DNA of 64,000 bases from Chitinophagales bacterium. Lineage in GTDB: Bacteria; Bacteroidota; Bacteroidia; Chitinophagales; CAIOSU01. Location of the stretch: NCBI GenBank assembly GCA_040877935.1, contig JBBDNB010000028.1:1-64000 (forward strand), given 5' to 3'. A model generated the notes under the pieces. It saw only the letters and a list, made by a program, of their open reading frames with translations, searched no databases and was not told the DNA's origin. Shown piece by piece: positions 7,780 through 16,412 of the stretch; position 1 is the first letter of the stretch; each line of letters starts with the position of its first letter. The position numbers and the translations under genes were made by a program.

Positions 7780-9240
7780 TTATTCATCTTCCCCCAAATC
7801 CGGTGCCTCCCAGAAATTAAATCCAGGTGCTGCTGGAAATTTATTCCCTCCACTGGTTTCAGACCAGAATTCGGGGAATTTGTCTATGCCCTTTGATATA
7901 TCCAGGACTTCGCTAAGACAGCAGTCACCCGCTTTTTCTATTTTTCGCCAGTAGTCGCTGTCTTTGCTTTTGAACAAAGCCTTAAGTTCATCGCGGTGTT
8001 TCTTGTCATTGCTGAGCAGGCGGCTTTTCCATTCTTCTTTTTCAATATGTTCGCAAAAGCGGTTCCAGAATTTAGGTTCCAGTGCACCCAGCGCAAAATG
8101 ATCGCCCTCTTTGCTTTGGTAAATGCTGTAATTGATGTGTTGTCCGTTCAGCACAAAGCTGTTTTCATCACTGGTTCCCTGCAAATGTGTGGCAGTAAGC
8201 GTTAAAAGCGGGGTAACACCGCCCGTCATATTGATGTCAATGTGCTGTCCTTTTCCGCTTTGGTTTCTTTCTATCAATGCAAACAGAATTTCCTGCACAG
8301 CCTGCATAGATCCGCCAAAAATATCAGCAATCTGTACTGCGGGAACAAAAGGCTTACCGTGCTCATCTTTGATCTGGCTCAACACACCCGACCTTGCCAT
8401 ATAATTGATATCATGGCCGGGTTCGGAAGCGTACTCACCTTTTTGGCCATAGCCACTTATGGACACATAAATCAGGGAAGGATTGACGGCTTTCAGCGTT
8501 TCATAATCCAGGTCAAAGGCATTCATCACCCCGGGACGGAATTGCTCAATTAAAACATCAGCTGATTCAATTCTTTCCAGTAATACTTCTTTTTCCGATT
8601 TGTCCCTAAAAGCGATTTTCCAGCTTTTTTTGTTTCTGTTCAAAGCTTTATAAAACAAACTCTGATCGCCTTCAAAAGGAGGAAATCCCCGAATACTGTC
8701 GGGGCTGGAGGGATCTTCTATTTTTATTACATCCGCACCCCTATCGGCCAATATTCTGCTGCACAAAGGACCGGGCAATAGCTTGGTGAAATCCAAAACC
8801 AGCAAATCTTTCAGAGTGCCGGATTTTTCCGGACGATGTGTTTTTGCTTTTGTTTTATTGGCTTGCGTTGAACCTGAGTGCCGGGTTTTTTCAAATTCGC
8901 TGAATGGCATAAAAGCATTGCTAAAATCCAGCATCAACTCAATATCGCTGACCATAAGGCGACCACTCATCAAGGCTTCCTGTGGGCTTAATTTCCCGGT
9001 TTCCAGATCAACATAGTCTGACAAGGTACTTTCTACCTTGCAGTCAAATACATGCTTTTCTACCGGATAGATTGTCTTGCACACATCCTGATCAATAGCC
9101 ACTATAAAACTCTTGTCCATCTGATCTGAAAATTCAAACAAAACACTAACGGATTTTCGCTTACAGCGTTTTGGCAAAAACCTTTGAGGGATGCTTTTAA
9201 AAATGCTTTGGAAAATGTTTTTTTCTTCCATGATTGCCAT
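7780..9240 (-). CDS. SCP2 domain fused to CaiB/BaiF (alpha-methylacyl-CoA racemase-like) enzyme
   Basis: 486 residues. The first 115 or so look like a sterol-carrier-protein-2 (SCP2) lipid-binding domain, ending in the typical LETGKLSPQEALMSGRLMV stretch. From about 140 the protein is a class III CoA-transferase/racemase of the CaiB/BaiF superfamily: LDFTKLLPGPLCSRILADRG, then GYGQKGEYASEPGHDINYMA, in which the Asp of GHDINY is the family's catalytic residue. The local sequence is closest to alpha-methylacyl-CoA racemases, which epimerise 2-methyl-branched acyl-CoAs such as pristanoyl- or bile-acid-CoA. SCP2 at the N-terminus is an unusual arrangement. The neighbouring acyl-CoA dehydrogenase also carries SCP2, which suggests a shared branched or sterol-like acyl substrate. 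Confidence 0.82.
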   Translation of the reverse strand: MAIMEEKNIFQSIFKSIPQRFLPKRCKRKSVSVLFEFSDQMDKSFIVAIDQDVCKTIYPVEKHVFDCKVESTLSDYVDLETGKLSPQEALMSGRLMVSDIELMLDFSNAFMPFSEFEKTRHSGSTQANKTKAKTHRPEKSGTLKDLLVLDFTKLLPGPLCSRILADRGADVIKIEDPSSPDSIRGFPPFEGDQSLFYKALNRNKKSWKIAFRDKSEKEVLLERIESADVLIEQFRPGVMNAFDLDYETLKAVNPSLIYVSISGYGQKGEYASEPGHDINYMARSGVLSQIKDEHGKPFVPAVQIADIFGGSMQAVQEILFALIERNQSGKGQHIDINMTGGVTPLLTLTATHLQGTSDENSFVLNGQHINYSIYQSKEGDHFALGALEPKFWNRFCEHIEKEEWKSRLLSNDKKHRDELKALFKSKDSDYWRKIEKAGDCCLSEVLDISKGIDKFPEFWSETSGGNKFPAAPGFNFWEAPDLGEDE

Positions 9241-9251
9241 TTGTTAGAAAC

Positions 9252-9278
9252 AAAAAAAGCTGCCCGCAAGGGACAGCT
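9252..9278 (-). terminator. Rho-independent terminator of the acyl-CoA dehydrogenase gene
   Basis: On the minus strand AGCTGTCCC-TTGC-GGGCAGCT forms a stem with one bulged T, followed by seven T. It lies between the acyl-CoA dehydrogenase stop and the racemase start, so the two SCP2-fusion genes are probably at least partly separated in transcription. Confidence 0.75.
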
Positions 9279-9300
9279 CTATATTTTGCGGAATCCTTTA

Positions 9301-10839
9301 TTAGTGCAGTCTTTTAAAGAGCCCCACAAATTTCATCATCTCACCAATATTGGAAATTTTTATTTTCCCCATCATTACTGCCATTTGAGCATTGGTACGG
9401 CCCAATTCTGAGTCTTCATAAACTGCATCTTTGGTTTTCAGCACACATTTGGCTTCACCGTGCAAGCCTTCTTTCAAATCCAGTTTCTGTTCGGCAACTG
9501 TAATAGTCCATTGGCCTCCTCTTTCGCCTTCAATGTCGAAATGAAAGACTGTATCTACTCCTTCTGACTTCTCGCTTTTAAACCTTTCCGGTAATGATTC
9601 AATAATTTCTCTTGCTGTTTCTGGTTTTTTACTCATTTTCTCTTCTTTTAATTTATCTTTTTGGGAATTTTTATAAACGGGCTTGTAAGATACGTCATCG
9701 AGCCATATTTTACCAATGATTTCCTTCATAATTTCAGAAGTTCCGCCCACAATAGTGCCTACCCGTGCGTCTCTGTACATTCTTTCAATCGGGTAGCCGT
9801 GCATGTATCCATTGCCACCAAACATCTGTAAACACACATCAGATGCTTCTTTTGCCAATTCAGTTGCTTTCAATTTCGACATGCAGGATTCCTTTACAGC
9901 ATCTTGTCCATTTTGGTGTTTCCAACTGGCATAATAGCTAAGCTGTCGTACCGATTCCAATTCAGTATATAAATCAATCAGACGATGGCGCAAAATCTGG
10001 AATTTATTTAAAGTTCGGCCAAAAGCTTCCCGTTCAGACATATATTTCAGTGTAGCATCAATTCCGGCTTCAGCACCAGCAACTGATGAAATTCCAGTAA
10101 CCAGTCTTTCCAACTGAAAGCAATCCATGATGTAGAAAAAACCCTGGTTCTCCTCTCCCACCAAATGGTTTTCCGGCACTTTTACATCATCAAAAAAGAG
10201 TTCTGCTGTATCAGAACAGTGCCAGCCCATTTTTTTAAGTTGGTTTTTCTTTACCCCTGGTAAATTTTGATCTACCATGATCAAGCTAATGCCATTGATG
10301 CCATCTTCAAGTTTTGTTTTACAAGCCAGGCAAATAAAATCGCCAAACACCCCATTGGTAATAAAGGTCTTTTGACCATTGATGATGTAATGCCCCTCTT
10401 TTTTGACAGCCGTTGTTTTGATATTGGCCACATCAGAGCCAGCTATCGGTTCTGTTATAGCCAGCGAACCAATCCATTCTCCACTGATGGCTTTGGGCAA
10501 ATATTTTTCTTTCAGGAAATCGCTGCCGGTTCTGAGCAAATGCGCTGTTGACATATACTGATGCACACCCTGGGCTGCTGATACACCTGCATAGCCTGAT
10601 TTTGCCAGTTCTTCGAGCAGGATTACGGAATAGAAAAAATCATTGTCAGTGCCTCCGTATTTTTCAGGAAAATTGATGCCCAGAAAACCCTGATCCCCCA
10701 TTTTAGTCCAGAGGGATTTTGGTATTTTTTTATCTTCTTCCCACTGATCGGCAAAAGGGAGAATTTCCTTTTCTACGAATTGTTTTACACTGCTGCGAAA
10801 CATTTCATGGTCTTCATTGAAATAGGGGTGCTTCATCAT
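9301..10839 (-). CDS. Acyl-CoA dehydrogenase with C-terminal SCP2 domain
   Basis: 512 residues. Positions 1-385 are a complete acyl-CoA dehydrogenase: N-terminal helices, the middle beta domain with LAITEPIAGSDVAN and KTFITNG, and the C-terminal signature QMFGGNGYMHGYPIERMYRD, ending in GTSEIMKEIIG. It oxidises acyl-CoA to 2-enoyl-CoA using FAD. After a charged linker (about 388-405) an SCP2 domain follows (about 405-512) with FHFDIEGERGGQWTITV and NAQMAVMMGKIKISN. The fusion of an ACAD with SCP2 in one chain is uncommon; it suggests handling of a bulky hydrophobic acyl chain. A second ATG lies at codon 2, so the start could be 10836. Confidence 0.88.
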   Translation of the reverse strand: MMKHPYFNEDHEMFRSSVKQFVEKEILPFADQWEEDKKIPKSLWTKMGDQGFLGINFPEKYGGTDNDFFYSVILLEELAKSGYAGVSAAQGVHQYMSTAHLLRTGSDFLKEKYLPKAISGEWIGSLAITEPIAGSDVANIKTTAVKKEGHYIINGQKTFITNGVFGDFICLACKTKLEDGINGISLIMVDQNLPGVKKNQLKKMGWHCSDTAELFFDDVKVPENHLVGEENQGFFYIMDCFQLERLVTGISSVAGAEAGIDATLKYMSEREAFGRTLNKFQILRHRLIDLYTELESVRQLSYYASWKHQNGQDAVKESCMSKLKATELAKEASDVCLQMFGGNGYMHGYPIERMYRDARVGTIVGGTSEIMKEIIGKIWLDDVSYKPVYKNSQKDKLKEEKMSKKPETAREIIESLPERFKSEKSEGVDTVFHFDIEGERGGQWTITVAEQKLDLKEGLHGEAKCVLKTKDAVYEDSELGRTNAQMAVMMGKIKISNIGEMMKFVGLFKRLH

Positions 10840-10910
10840 TTCTATTGCTTAAAACTGAAAATTGAAGCGGCAATATACTAAAAACCTGAATTTGGAAATT
10901 ATTTAACACC

Positions 10911-10976
10911 CACCTGCCCGACTAAAGTCATTCCCGTCCGACTGCTATGGCCGGGCGGACAGGCGGGGAATGGCAG
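10911..10976. repeat. GC-rich interspersed palindromic repeat, copy 1
   Basis: It begins CACCTGCCCGACTAAAGTC and ends AGGCGGGGAATGGCAG, with internal inverted segments (CATTCCC/GGGAATG, GTCCG/CGGAC). A relative with the same ends lies at 15527-15589. It is far richer in GC than its surroundings and sits in the gene-free stretch 10840-11301. Confidence 0.7.
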
Positions 10977-11017
10977 TATGTTCAGAACAATAGTGCTTTC
11001 AACCTTATTTAACCCGC

Positions 11018-11046
11018 ATTATGCAATTGAAAAGCAATTGCATAAT
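11018..11046. other. Perfect 12-bp hairpin
   Basis: ATTATGCAATTG (11018-11029), a 5-nt loop AAAAG, and CAATTGCATAAT (11035-11046). It is the first of a run of three structures between the acyl-CoA dehydrogenase and folD. There is no T-run of terminator type after the stem. Confidence 0.75.
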
Positions 11047-11052
11047 TTGACG

Positions 11053-11107
11053 AATGAAAATCAATAAATATCATGAAATGGAGAATACCAAAATGGTGAT
11101 TTTCATT
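11053..11107. other. Perfect 11-bp inverted repeat
   Basis: AATGAAAATCA (11053-11063) pairs with TGATTTTCATT (11097-11107) across a 33-nt loop. It lies between the 12-bp hairpin and the four-way-junction element. Confidence 0.65.
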
Positions 11108-11114
11108 GTCATGG

Positions 11115-11202
11115 TTAAACCCAGACATTTTGCCCATTTACCGGGCAAAATCGTCTGCCCAGAGGGCAGGTTATTCATTTCTAATGAATAATCTGGGTTT
11201 AA
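11115..11202. other. Cloverleaf / four-way-junction element upstream of folD
   Basis: An outer 11-bp perfect stem (TTAAACCCAGA 11115-11125 with TCTGGGTTTAA 11192-11202) encloses three perfect hairpins: a 9-bp stem at 11127-11135/11143-11151, a 6-bp stem CTGCCC/GGGCAG at 11155-11160/11164-11169, and a 9-bp stem TTATTCATT/AATGAATAA at 11171-11179/11183-11191. Only about five bases between the stems are unpaired. The pattern can fold as RNA on either strand or extrude as DNA. It could be a structured RNA or a small palindromic mobile element; it matches no RNA family I can name. Confidence 0.7.
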
Positions 11203-11235
11203 TCATTATTAAGACTTTATTGCACTCAGGTTAAT

Positions 11236-11243
11236 TATCTTTG
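11236..11243 (+). promoter_or_regulatory. Candidate -7 box of folD-queE
   Basis: TATCTTTG matches TAnnTTTG and lies 58 bases before the folD ATG, just after the folded region. No convincing TTTG -33 box stands at the right distance, so confidence is modest. Confidence 0.45.
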
Positions 11244-11301
11244 CATGCGTTTACCAGTTTTAAGAACTTTGATCCAAATTTTTCTATAAATAAACCAATA
11301 A

Positions 11302-12183
11302 ATGGAATTACTCAGCGGAAAGAAATTAGCAGACGAAATAAAGAAAGAAATAAAAGCCGAGGTAGATCAAATAAAGGCCAATGGAGGCAAAACACCACAT
11401 TTGGCTGCTGTTTTGGTGGGCAATGACGGGGGCAGCGAAACCTATGTCAATTTCAAAATCAAAGATTGCGAAGAGGTTGGTTTTAAATCGAGTTTGGTAC
11501 GTTTCCCCGATTCAGTAACTGAAGAGGAATTGCTAAAATGCGTGCGTGATTTAAACAATGACAGCGATGTTGATGGATACATTGTGCAATTGCCTTTGCC
11601 CAAACACATAGACAAAGACAAAATAAACCTGGCTATAGATTTCAGAAAGGATGTAGATGGTTTTCACCCGATTAATGTTGGGAGAATGGCACAGAACCTG
11701 CCCTGTTATTTACCTGCAACACCTGCAGGAATCGTTGAAATTCTGCGCAGATACAATATAGAAACCAGTGGAAAAAAATGTGTGATTCTGGGGAGAAGCA
11801 ATATTGTGGGTTCCCCCATGAGCATTTTAATGGCGCGCAATTCCAATCCGGGCAACAGCACAGTAACGCTTTGTCACAGCCGTACACAAAATTTAAAAGA
11901 AGAGTGTTTGCAGGCCGATATCCTGATTGCAGCACTTGGGAAACCCGAATTTGTGACTGCCGAAATGGTAAAACAAGGTGCAGTTGTAATTGATGTGGGA
12001 ACTACTCGCGTACCTGATGCGTCTAAGAAATCTGGGTTTAAGCTGAAAGGCGATGTTAAATTTGATGAGGTGGCTGAAAAGTGCAGTTATATTACCCCAG
12101 TGCCGGGTGGTGTGGGGCCAATGACTCGAATTTCGCTATTATTAAATACCTTAAAAGCCGGAAAAAAAGAAATTTACAATTGA
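11302..12183 (+). CDS. folD: Bifunctional methylenetetrahydrofolate dehydrogenase/methenyltetrahydrofolate cyclohydrolase
   Basis: 293 residues, the normal FolD length. It interconverts 5,10-methylene-THF, 5,10-methenyl-THF and 10-formyl-THF in the cytoplasm, using NADP. Visible motifs: [13 protein letters not shown] with the catalytic Lys region, [30 protein letters not shown], the cofactor-binding GRSNIVGSP, and the C-terminal [14 protein letters not shown] at 11302 gives the usual N-terminus. queE starts directly after the stop, so the two are co-transcribed. Confidence 0.97.
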   Translation: MELLSGKKLADEIKKEIKAEVDQIKANGGKTPHLAAVLVGNDGGSETYVNFKIKDCEEVGFKSSLVRFPDSVTEEELLKCVRDLNNDSDVDGYIVQLPLPKHIDKDKINLAIDFRKDVDGFHPINVGRMAQNLPCYLPATPAGIVEILRRYNIETSGKKCVILGRSNIVGSPMSILMARNSNPGNSTVTLCHSRTQNLKEECLQADILIAALGKPEFVTAEMVKQGAVVIDVGTTRVPDASKKSGFKLKGDVKFDEVAEKCSYITPVPGGVGPMTRISLLLNTLKAGKKEIYN

Positions 12184-12184
12184 T

Positions 12185-12814
12185 TTGAGCATTTCTACAA
12201 AACATATCAACGCAGCCATTGCACTGCCTGTAATGGAAGATTTCTACACTATACAGGGAGAGGGTTACCATACCGGTAAAGCTGCCTACTTTATTCGCCT
12301 GGCAGGCTGTGATGTCGGTTGTCATTGGTGTGATGTAAAGGAAAGCTGGAAAGCAGAAGAACATCCTATTCTTTCTATTTCGGAAATTATAAATAGAGCT
12401 GAGCAACAAGCTTCGAGACTGGCTGTAATTACTGGTGGTGAACCGCTGATGTATAACATGGATGTGCTCTGCGCTGCATTACATAAAAAAGGTTTTAGCA
12501 TTCATATTGAAACATCTGGCGCACATCCACTTACAGGAAAATGGGACTGGATCTGCCTTTCCCCTAAAAAATTCAAAGCCCCAAGACCTGAGATTATTCA
12601 AAAAGCCAATGAGCTGAAAATCATAATTTTTAATAAAAGTGATTTCGAATGGGCAGAAAAATATGCAGAAATCGTGAACAAAAACTGTATTTTAACGCTT
12701 CAGCCGGAATGGAGTATGCGCAAGAAAGTCAGTGCTTCAATCGTTGAATATGTCAAACAAAACCCGCGCTGGAATATTTCTTTACAGACGCATAAATATT
12801 TACAAATTCCCTGA
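12185..12814 (+). CDS. queE: 7-carboxy-7-deazaguanine synthase (radical SAM)
   Basis: 209 residues. QueE converts carboxytetrahydropterin to 7-carboxy-7-deazaguanine in queuosine and preQ0 synthesis, using SAM and a 4Fe-4S cluster. The sequence shows FYTIQGEGYHTG, the CX3CX2C cluster motif in GCDVGCHWCDVKESW, the GGEP motif and ETSG. The reading frame opens with TTG at 12185, one base after the folD stop; the first ATG (12233, before EDFYTIQGEG) would give a protein 16 residues shorter, so the start is uncertain. The other queuosine genes are not in the window. Confidence 0.93.
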   Translation: MSISTKHINAAIALPVMEDFYTIQGEGYHTGKAAYFIRLAGCDVGCHWCDVKESWKAEEHPILSISEIINRAEQQASRLAVITGGEPLMYNMDVLCAALHKKGFSIHIETSGAHPLTGKWDWICLSPKKFKAPRPEIIQKANELKIIIFNKSDFEWAEKYAEIVNKNCILTLQPEWSMRKKVSASIVEYVKQNPRWNISLQTHKYLQIP

Positions 12815-12937
12815 AAAAATCGGGCAGGAAAAAAACAGAAATGAGTGAGATCAATAAATGGCAGTGGACAATAGACAGCAATAATTCCAGTTTTAAAAAG
12901 CAATGTTTAAATAGAGATTAAGATACTATCAATAGGA

Positions 12938-14869
12938 ATGAAAGCTATACAAATCCTGAACCACACTCTTTTTCTGTTGCTCCTTTGCTTTTTCTTTTCC
13001 TGCGAGGCAACAAGTGCACAAACCTACAAGCCCAAGAAAAAAGCCCTTTCCTATTTTAATGAAGGAAAAGAGCACATGAATTGGGGGCGAATTAAAGAAG
13101 CTGAAGAAGCTTTTAAAAAAGCAATAGATAAAGACGAAGATTACCTTGAAGCCTACTATGAACTGGGCAATCTTTATGAACAAATACGCCACTACGACAA
13201 AGCCTACCACCTCTACAATGATATTGCTCAATCTACCATGCGCTTTCCTCTTGAATTATATTTTCGCCTGGCAAAAATGAGTTTTGCTATTGGCAAATTT
13301 CAAGAAGCCGGACTTTTTGTAGAGCAATATGGAATGATTGACCGCATGTCGCCCTCAAGAAAAATGGAACTGGAGCAACTCAAAAGAAATATTGCTTTTG
13401 CAGAAAAAGCCAGTAAGGTAAAAGTAGCCTTCCAACCCAAAGCCCTGAATGGAAATGTGAATACTGAAAACAAAGAATACTTTCCATCGATGACTGCGGA
13501 TGGGGCAGAGCTGTATTTTACACGTCAACTGCCCGATTCAAAAGGCATGTTGCAGGAAGATATTTATGTGAGTGAATGGCAGGGAGACTGGATGCCTTCA
13601 AGAAGATTGCCTTTGATCAATACGCCCGACAATGAAGGTGCACATAGTATTTCGGCAGATGGGCGTCATTTGTATTTTACGCGCTGCGAATTTGAAGGCG
13701 GCTTTGGCGGTTGTGATATCTTAGTGGCTGAAAAGTCCGGTGATCGCTGGGGAAAACCAAGATTGCTGCCGGCTCCCATCAACAGTAAAATGAAAGAAAC
13801 CCAGCCCAATATTTCAGCGGATGGCAAAACTTTATTTTTTGTAAGCGACAGAAAAGAAGGCGGTTTTGGACATCTTGATATTTGGAAAAGTGAATTGCAG
13901 GAAAACGGGCAATGGGGCAAGCCGGAGAACCTGGGAGAAACGATTAATACCCCTTATTCGGAACAAAGACCATTTTTTCATCCCGATGGCAAAACCCTAT
14001 ATTTTTCCTCTGCCGGACATCCCGGATTTGGTGAAAGCGATATGTTTTTTAGTCGTTTACAAGCAAATGGGCAATGGAGCAAACCCGAAAACCTTGGATT
14101 CCCTGTCAACTCTGCTTTTAATGAAGCGGGAATTTATGTTTCACTGAACGGATCAAAAGGCTATATTGCTTCCGATCGTTTTGGCGAGCGTTTGCAGTTT
14201 AATATTTATGAATTTATGATTCCCGAAGCTGCCCGCCCCGAACATGTGGTTTATGTAAAAGGGAAAGTCACCGATGAGGAAAGTGAGGAAGGCCTGAAAG
14301 CTAAAATTGATTTTTACGATACCGATATCCAGGAAAAAGTAGAAAGCATCAATACCGATAAGGAAAATGGTAAGTTTTTGATCTGCCTGCCATATGGAGC
14401 AAATTATGCAGCAAAAATCAATAAGCCTGGATATTTGTACCACTCGGAGAGTTTTCCGCTTAAAGATGCTGAAATGCAGAATTACAGCCTTGAAATTGCA
14501 CTGAAGGCATTAGAGGCCGGAAATGAAGTAGTGCTGAAAAATGTCTTTTTTGAGGTGGATAAATATGAATTATTAGAAGCTTCCAAAACCGAGTTGACAG
14601 AATTTGCCGGTTTTTTAAAAGAAAATAAATCCCTGGTGATTGAAATATCTGGACATACAGACAGCACTGGAAGTGAGGCACACAACAAAACGCTTTCAGA
14701 AAATCGAGCCAAATCTGTTTATCAATTTTTAATTGAGCAGGGTATAGACAAAAATCGGCTGCGCTACAAAGGCTATGGCTCAGAGCAACCTATTGCTGAA
14801 AATAATACAGCAGAAGGCCGCGCACTCAACCGCAGAACACAATTTAAGGTTTTGGAAGTAAAGGAATAG
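12938..14869 (+). CDS. PorE-like TPR/PD40/OmpA outer-membrane lipoprotein
   Basis: 643 residues. An N-terminal hydrophobic segment ending in FFFSC looks like a lipoprotein signal. TPR helices follow (about 35-130), then a PD40/WD40-like beta-propeller (about 160-430) with repeated patterns such as YFTRQLPDS, LFFVSDRKEGGFG and LYFSSAGHPGFG, a carboxypeptidase-regulatory-like domain (about 435-510), and a C-terminal OmpA peptidoglycan-binding domain (about 525-640) with EISGHTDSTGS and the RALNRRTQF end. This order is that of PorE, a T9SS-associated protein that ties the system to peptidoglycan, but Bacteroidota have many paralogues, so its link to secretion is inferred. Confidence 0.88.
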   Translation: MKAIQILNHTLFLLLLCFFFSCEATSAQTYKPKKKALSYFNEGKEHMNWGRIKEAEEAFKKAIDKDEDYLEAYYELGNLYEQIRHYDKAYHLYNDIAQSTMRFPLELYFRLAKMSFAIGKFQEAGLFVEQYGMIDRMSPSRKMELEQLKRNIAFAEKASKVKVAFQPKALNGNVNTENKEYFPSMTADGAELYFTRQLPDSKGMLQEDIYVSEWQGDWMPSRRLPLINTPDNEGAHSISADGRHLYFTRCEFEGGFGGCDILVAEKSGDRWGKPRLLPAPINSKMKETQPNISADGKTLFFVSDRKEGGFGHLDIWKSELQENGQWGKPENLGETINTPYSEQRPFFHPDGKTLYFSSAGHPGFGESDMFFSRLQANGQWSKPENLGFPVNSAFNEAGIYVSLNGSKGYIASDRFGERLQFNIYEFMIPEAARPEHVVYVKGKVTDEESEEGLKAKIDFYDTDIQEKVESINTDKENGKFLICLPYGANYAAKINKPGYLYHSESFPLKDAEMQNYSLEIALKALEAGNEVVLKNVFFEVDKYELLEASKTELTEFAGFLKENKSLVIEISGHTDSTGSEAHNKTLSENRAKSVYQFLIEQGIDKNRLRYKGYGSEQPIAENNTAEGRALNRRTQFKVLEVKE

Positions 14870-14993
14870 CAAAAAACAGAACCTCCTGTAGGCGCACAAA
14901 TTATTTTAAATCAGCATCCGATTTGAATTTAGCCTGGGAATCCAGTTTTCGCATCCAAAATGTAATAACCTGAATCATTTCTATGGCTCTTTA

Positions 14994-15381
14994 TCAGTCT
15001 GTTTCCACTTCAAATTCAATGCCCCCTGTTCTGGCGGCCACTATATTATAAACAAAACAACCAATAGCTGTTATACCAATTAAATTATTTAATGCCGCTA
15101 AGGCATTTCCGAAAAGTATTATGCCGAAGTAGGTTTTAAGGAGCATTTTATGCGACATTTAAAACCACAATCGGTATTACAACAAAGCCCAGAACCCCAT
15201 ATATAAATGGCAGGATTACAAATACAATGCCACTGCTAAATGGAATTTCAGGAAAAATATAATCACTCATTACTGTACTGATAAGTGCAAATGGAATCAT
15301 GAAAAATGCCGTTATTAAAAAATAAACAATTCCGAAAACCTTGGCTGTTTGAAAAATTCCGATTCTTTTAATCCTTTTCAT
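14994..15381 (-). pseudogene. Small membrane protein gene, apparently broken
   Basis: The first frame (15148-15381, 77 residues) begins MKRIKRIGIFQTAKVFGIVY, has two TM helices and stops after PIVVLNVA. One base later an ATG (15146) opens another frame of 50 residues ending CFVYNIVAARTGGIEFEVETD at 14994. That ending (YNxxA...GGIE) is the usual C-terminus of DUF3566-like small membrane proteins that start with this kind of N-terminus. A frameshift, probably with a short insertion that includes the hairpin AATGCC-GCTAA-GGCATT (15091-15107), explains the split. The gap 14870-14993 holds nothing else. Confidence 0.55.
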
Positions 15382-15526
15382 GTGTTCTGATTTTAATTTT
15401 TAGCAAGACATCTTTATATCGATTAAATATACAAAAATATCAACTTGCTAATATTGGATTTAAATATTTATTCAATACACAATAAAAACTGATGTCATAA
15501 TAGGAGCCTGGAAATTAATTATTGCT

Positions 15527-15589
15527 CACCTGCCCGAATAAAGTCCTGCCCGAACTGGGACAGGCGGGCATTCAGGCGGGGAATGCCAG
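15527..15589. repeat. GC-rich interspersed palindromic repeat, copy 2
   Basis: It begins CACCTGCCCGAATAAAGTC and ends AGGCGGGGAATGCCAG, matching both ends of the element at 10911-10976, with a different centre (CCTGCCC...GGGACAGG). It stands upstream of truB in the non-coding stretch 15382-15713. Confidence 0.7.
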
Positions 15590-15654
15590 AAAACAATAAA
15601 ATTCAGCTCTTTTTAATTCTTGGAGTTTCTACTAATGCCCTTGCTATATTTCCT

Positions 15655-15662
15655 TAAATTTG
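15655..15662 (+). promoter_or_regulatory. Candidate -7 box of truB-ribF
   Basis: TAAATTTG matches TAnnTTTG 52 bases before the truB ATG. It overlaps an in-frame TTG, which argues for the ATG start at 15714. Confidence 0.5.
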
Positions 15663-15713
15663 CAGGCAAATAGCAAATTCAATTTACTTGCCACTCAAGA
15701 CAGACTCCGATTA

Positions 15714-16412
15714 ATGCCCCATTCACTTACATACGAATTTAATGAAGGCAGCACACTACTAATAGACAAACCACTGGGCTGGACATCTTTTGATGTGGTG
15801 AAAAAAATACGGAATCTCTGCAAAGCCAAAACCGGACATGCTGGCACTTTAGATCCGCTTGCAACAGGCCTATTGATTATTTGCACAGGAAAAAACACCA
15901 AGAAAATACAGGATTACCAGGGTATGGAAAAGGAATATACCGGAAGTATTTTTCTCGGTGCTACGCGGCCTTCTTTTGACAGAGAGACAGAAATTGATAA
16001 GGAATTTCCAATCGACCACATCACGGAAAATGCGATTCTCGAAACAGCTAAAGGCTTTATAGGTAAAAGTGAACAGGAAGCTCCGGCCTTTTCCGCATTG
16101 AAAGTAGCCGGCAAACCTATGTATGAATCGGCTCGGAAAGGTATTAAAACAGAAACAAAAATCCGCCCTATAGTCATTGGTTCTTTTAAAATAGAAAAAA
16201 TAGAAATGCCCCTGGTTTATTTTAGAATCCTTTGCAGCAAAGGTACCTATATCAGAAGTGTGGCGCATGATTTCGGAAAACGCCTCAACAGCGGAGCTTA
16301 CTTGCACAGCCTTGTCCGAACAAAAATCGGCACCTACAGTTTAGAAGATGCCTGGAACCTTGAAGAACTTAGTGCACATTTAAAAGAATTCAAAAACAAG
16401 CAAGCCACATGA
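15714..16412 (+). CDS. truB: tRNA pseudouridine(55) synthase
   Basis: 232 residues from the ATG at 15714; an upstream TTG (15660) lies inside the promoter box and is unlikely. TruB makes pseudouridine at position 55 in the T-arm of tRNAs. The motifs are [15 protein letters not shown], the catalytic block [15 protein letters not shown] with the active Asp, the Y of KEYTGSI, and the CSKGTYIRS segment. It overlaps ribF by four bases (ATGA), so the two are translated together. Confidence 0.96.
   Translation: MPHSLTYEFNEGSTLLIDKPLGWTSFDVVKKIRNLCKAKTGHAGTLDPLATGLLIICTGKNTKKIQDYQGMEKEYTGSIFLGATRPSFDRETEIDKEFPIDHITENAILETAKGFIGKSEQEAPAFSALKVAGKPMYESARKGIKTETKIRPIVIGSFKIEKIEMPLVYFRILCSKGTYIRSVAHDFGKRLNSGAYLHSLVRTKIGTYSLEDAWNLEELSAHLKEFKNKQAT

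Noticed and set aside
12841-12921. 26-codon open frame between queE and the PorE-like gene
   Set aside because: It is short, contains the CAAT-type repeat word and has no recognisable product.
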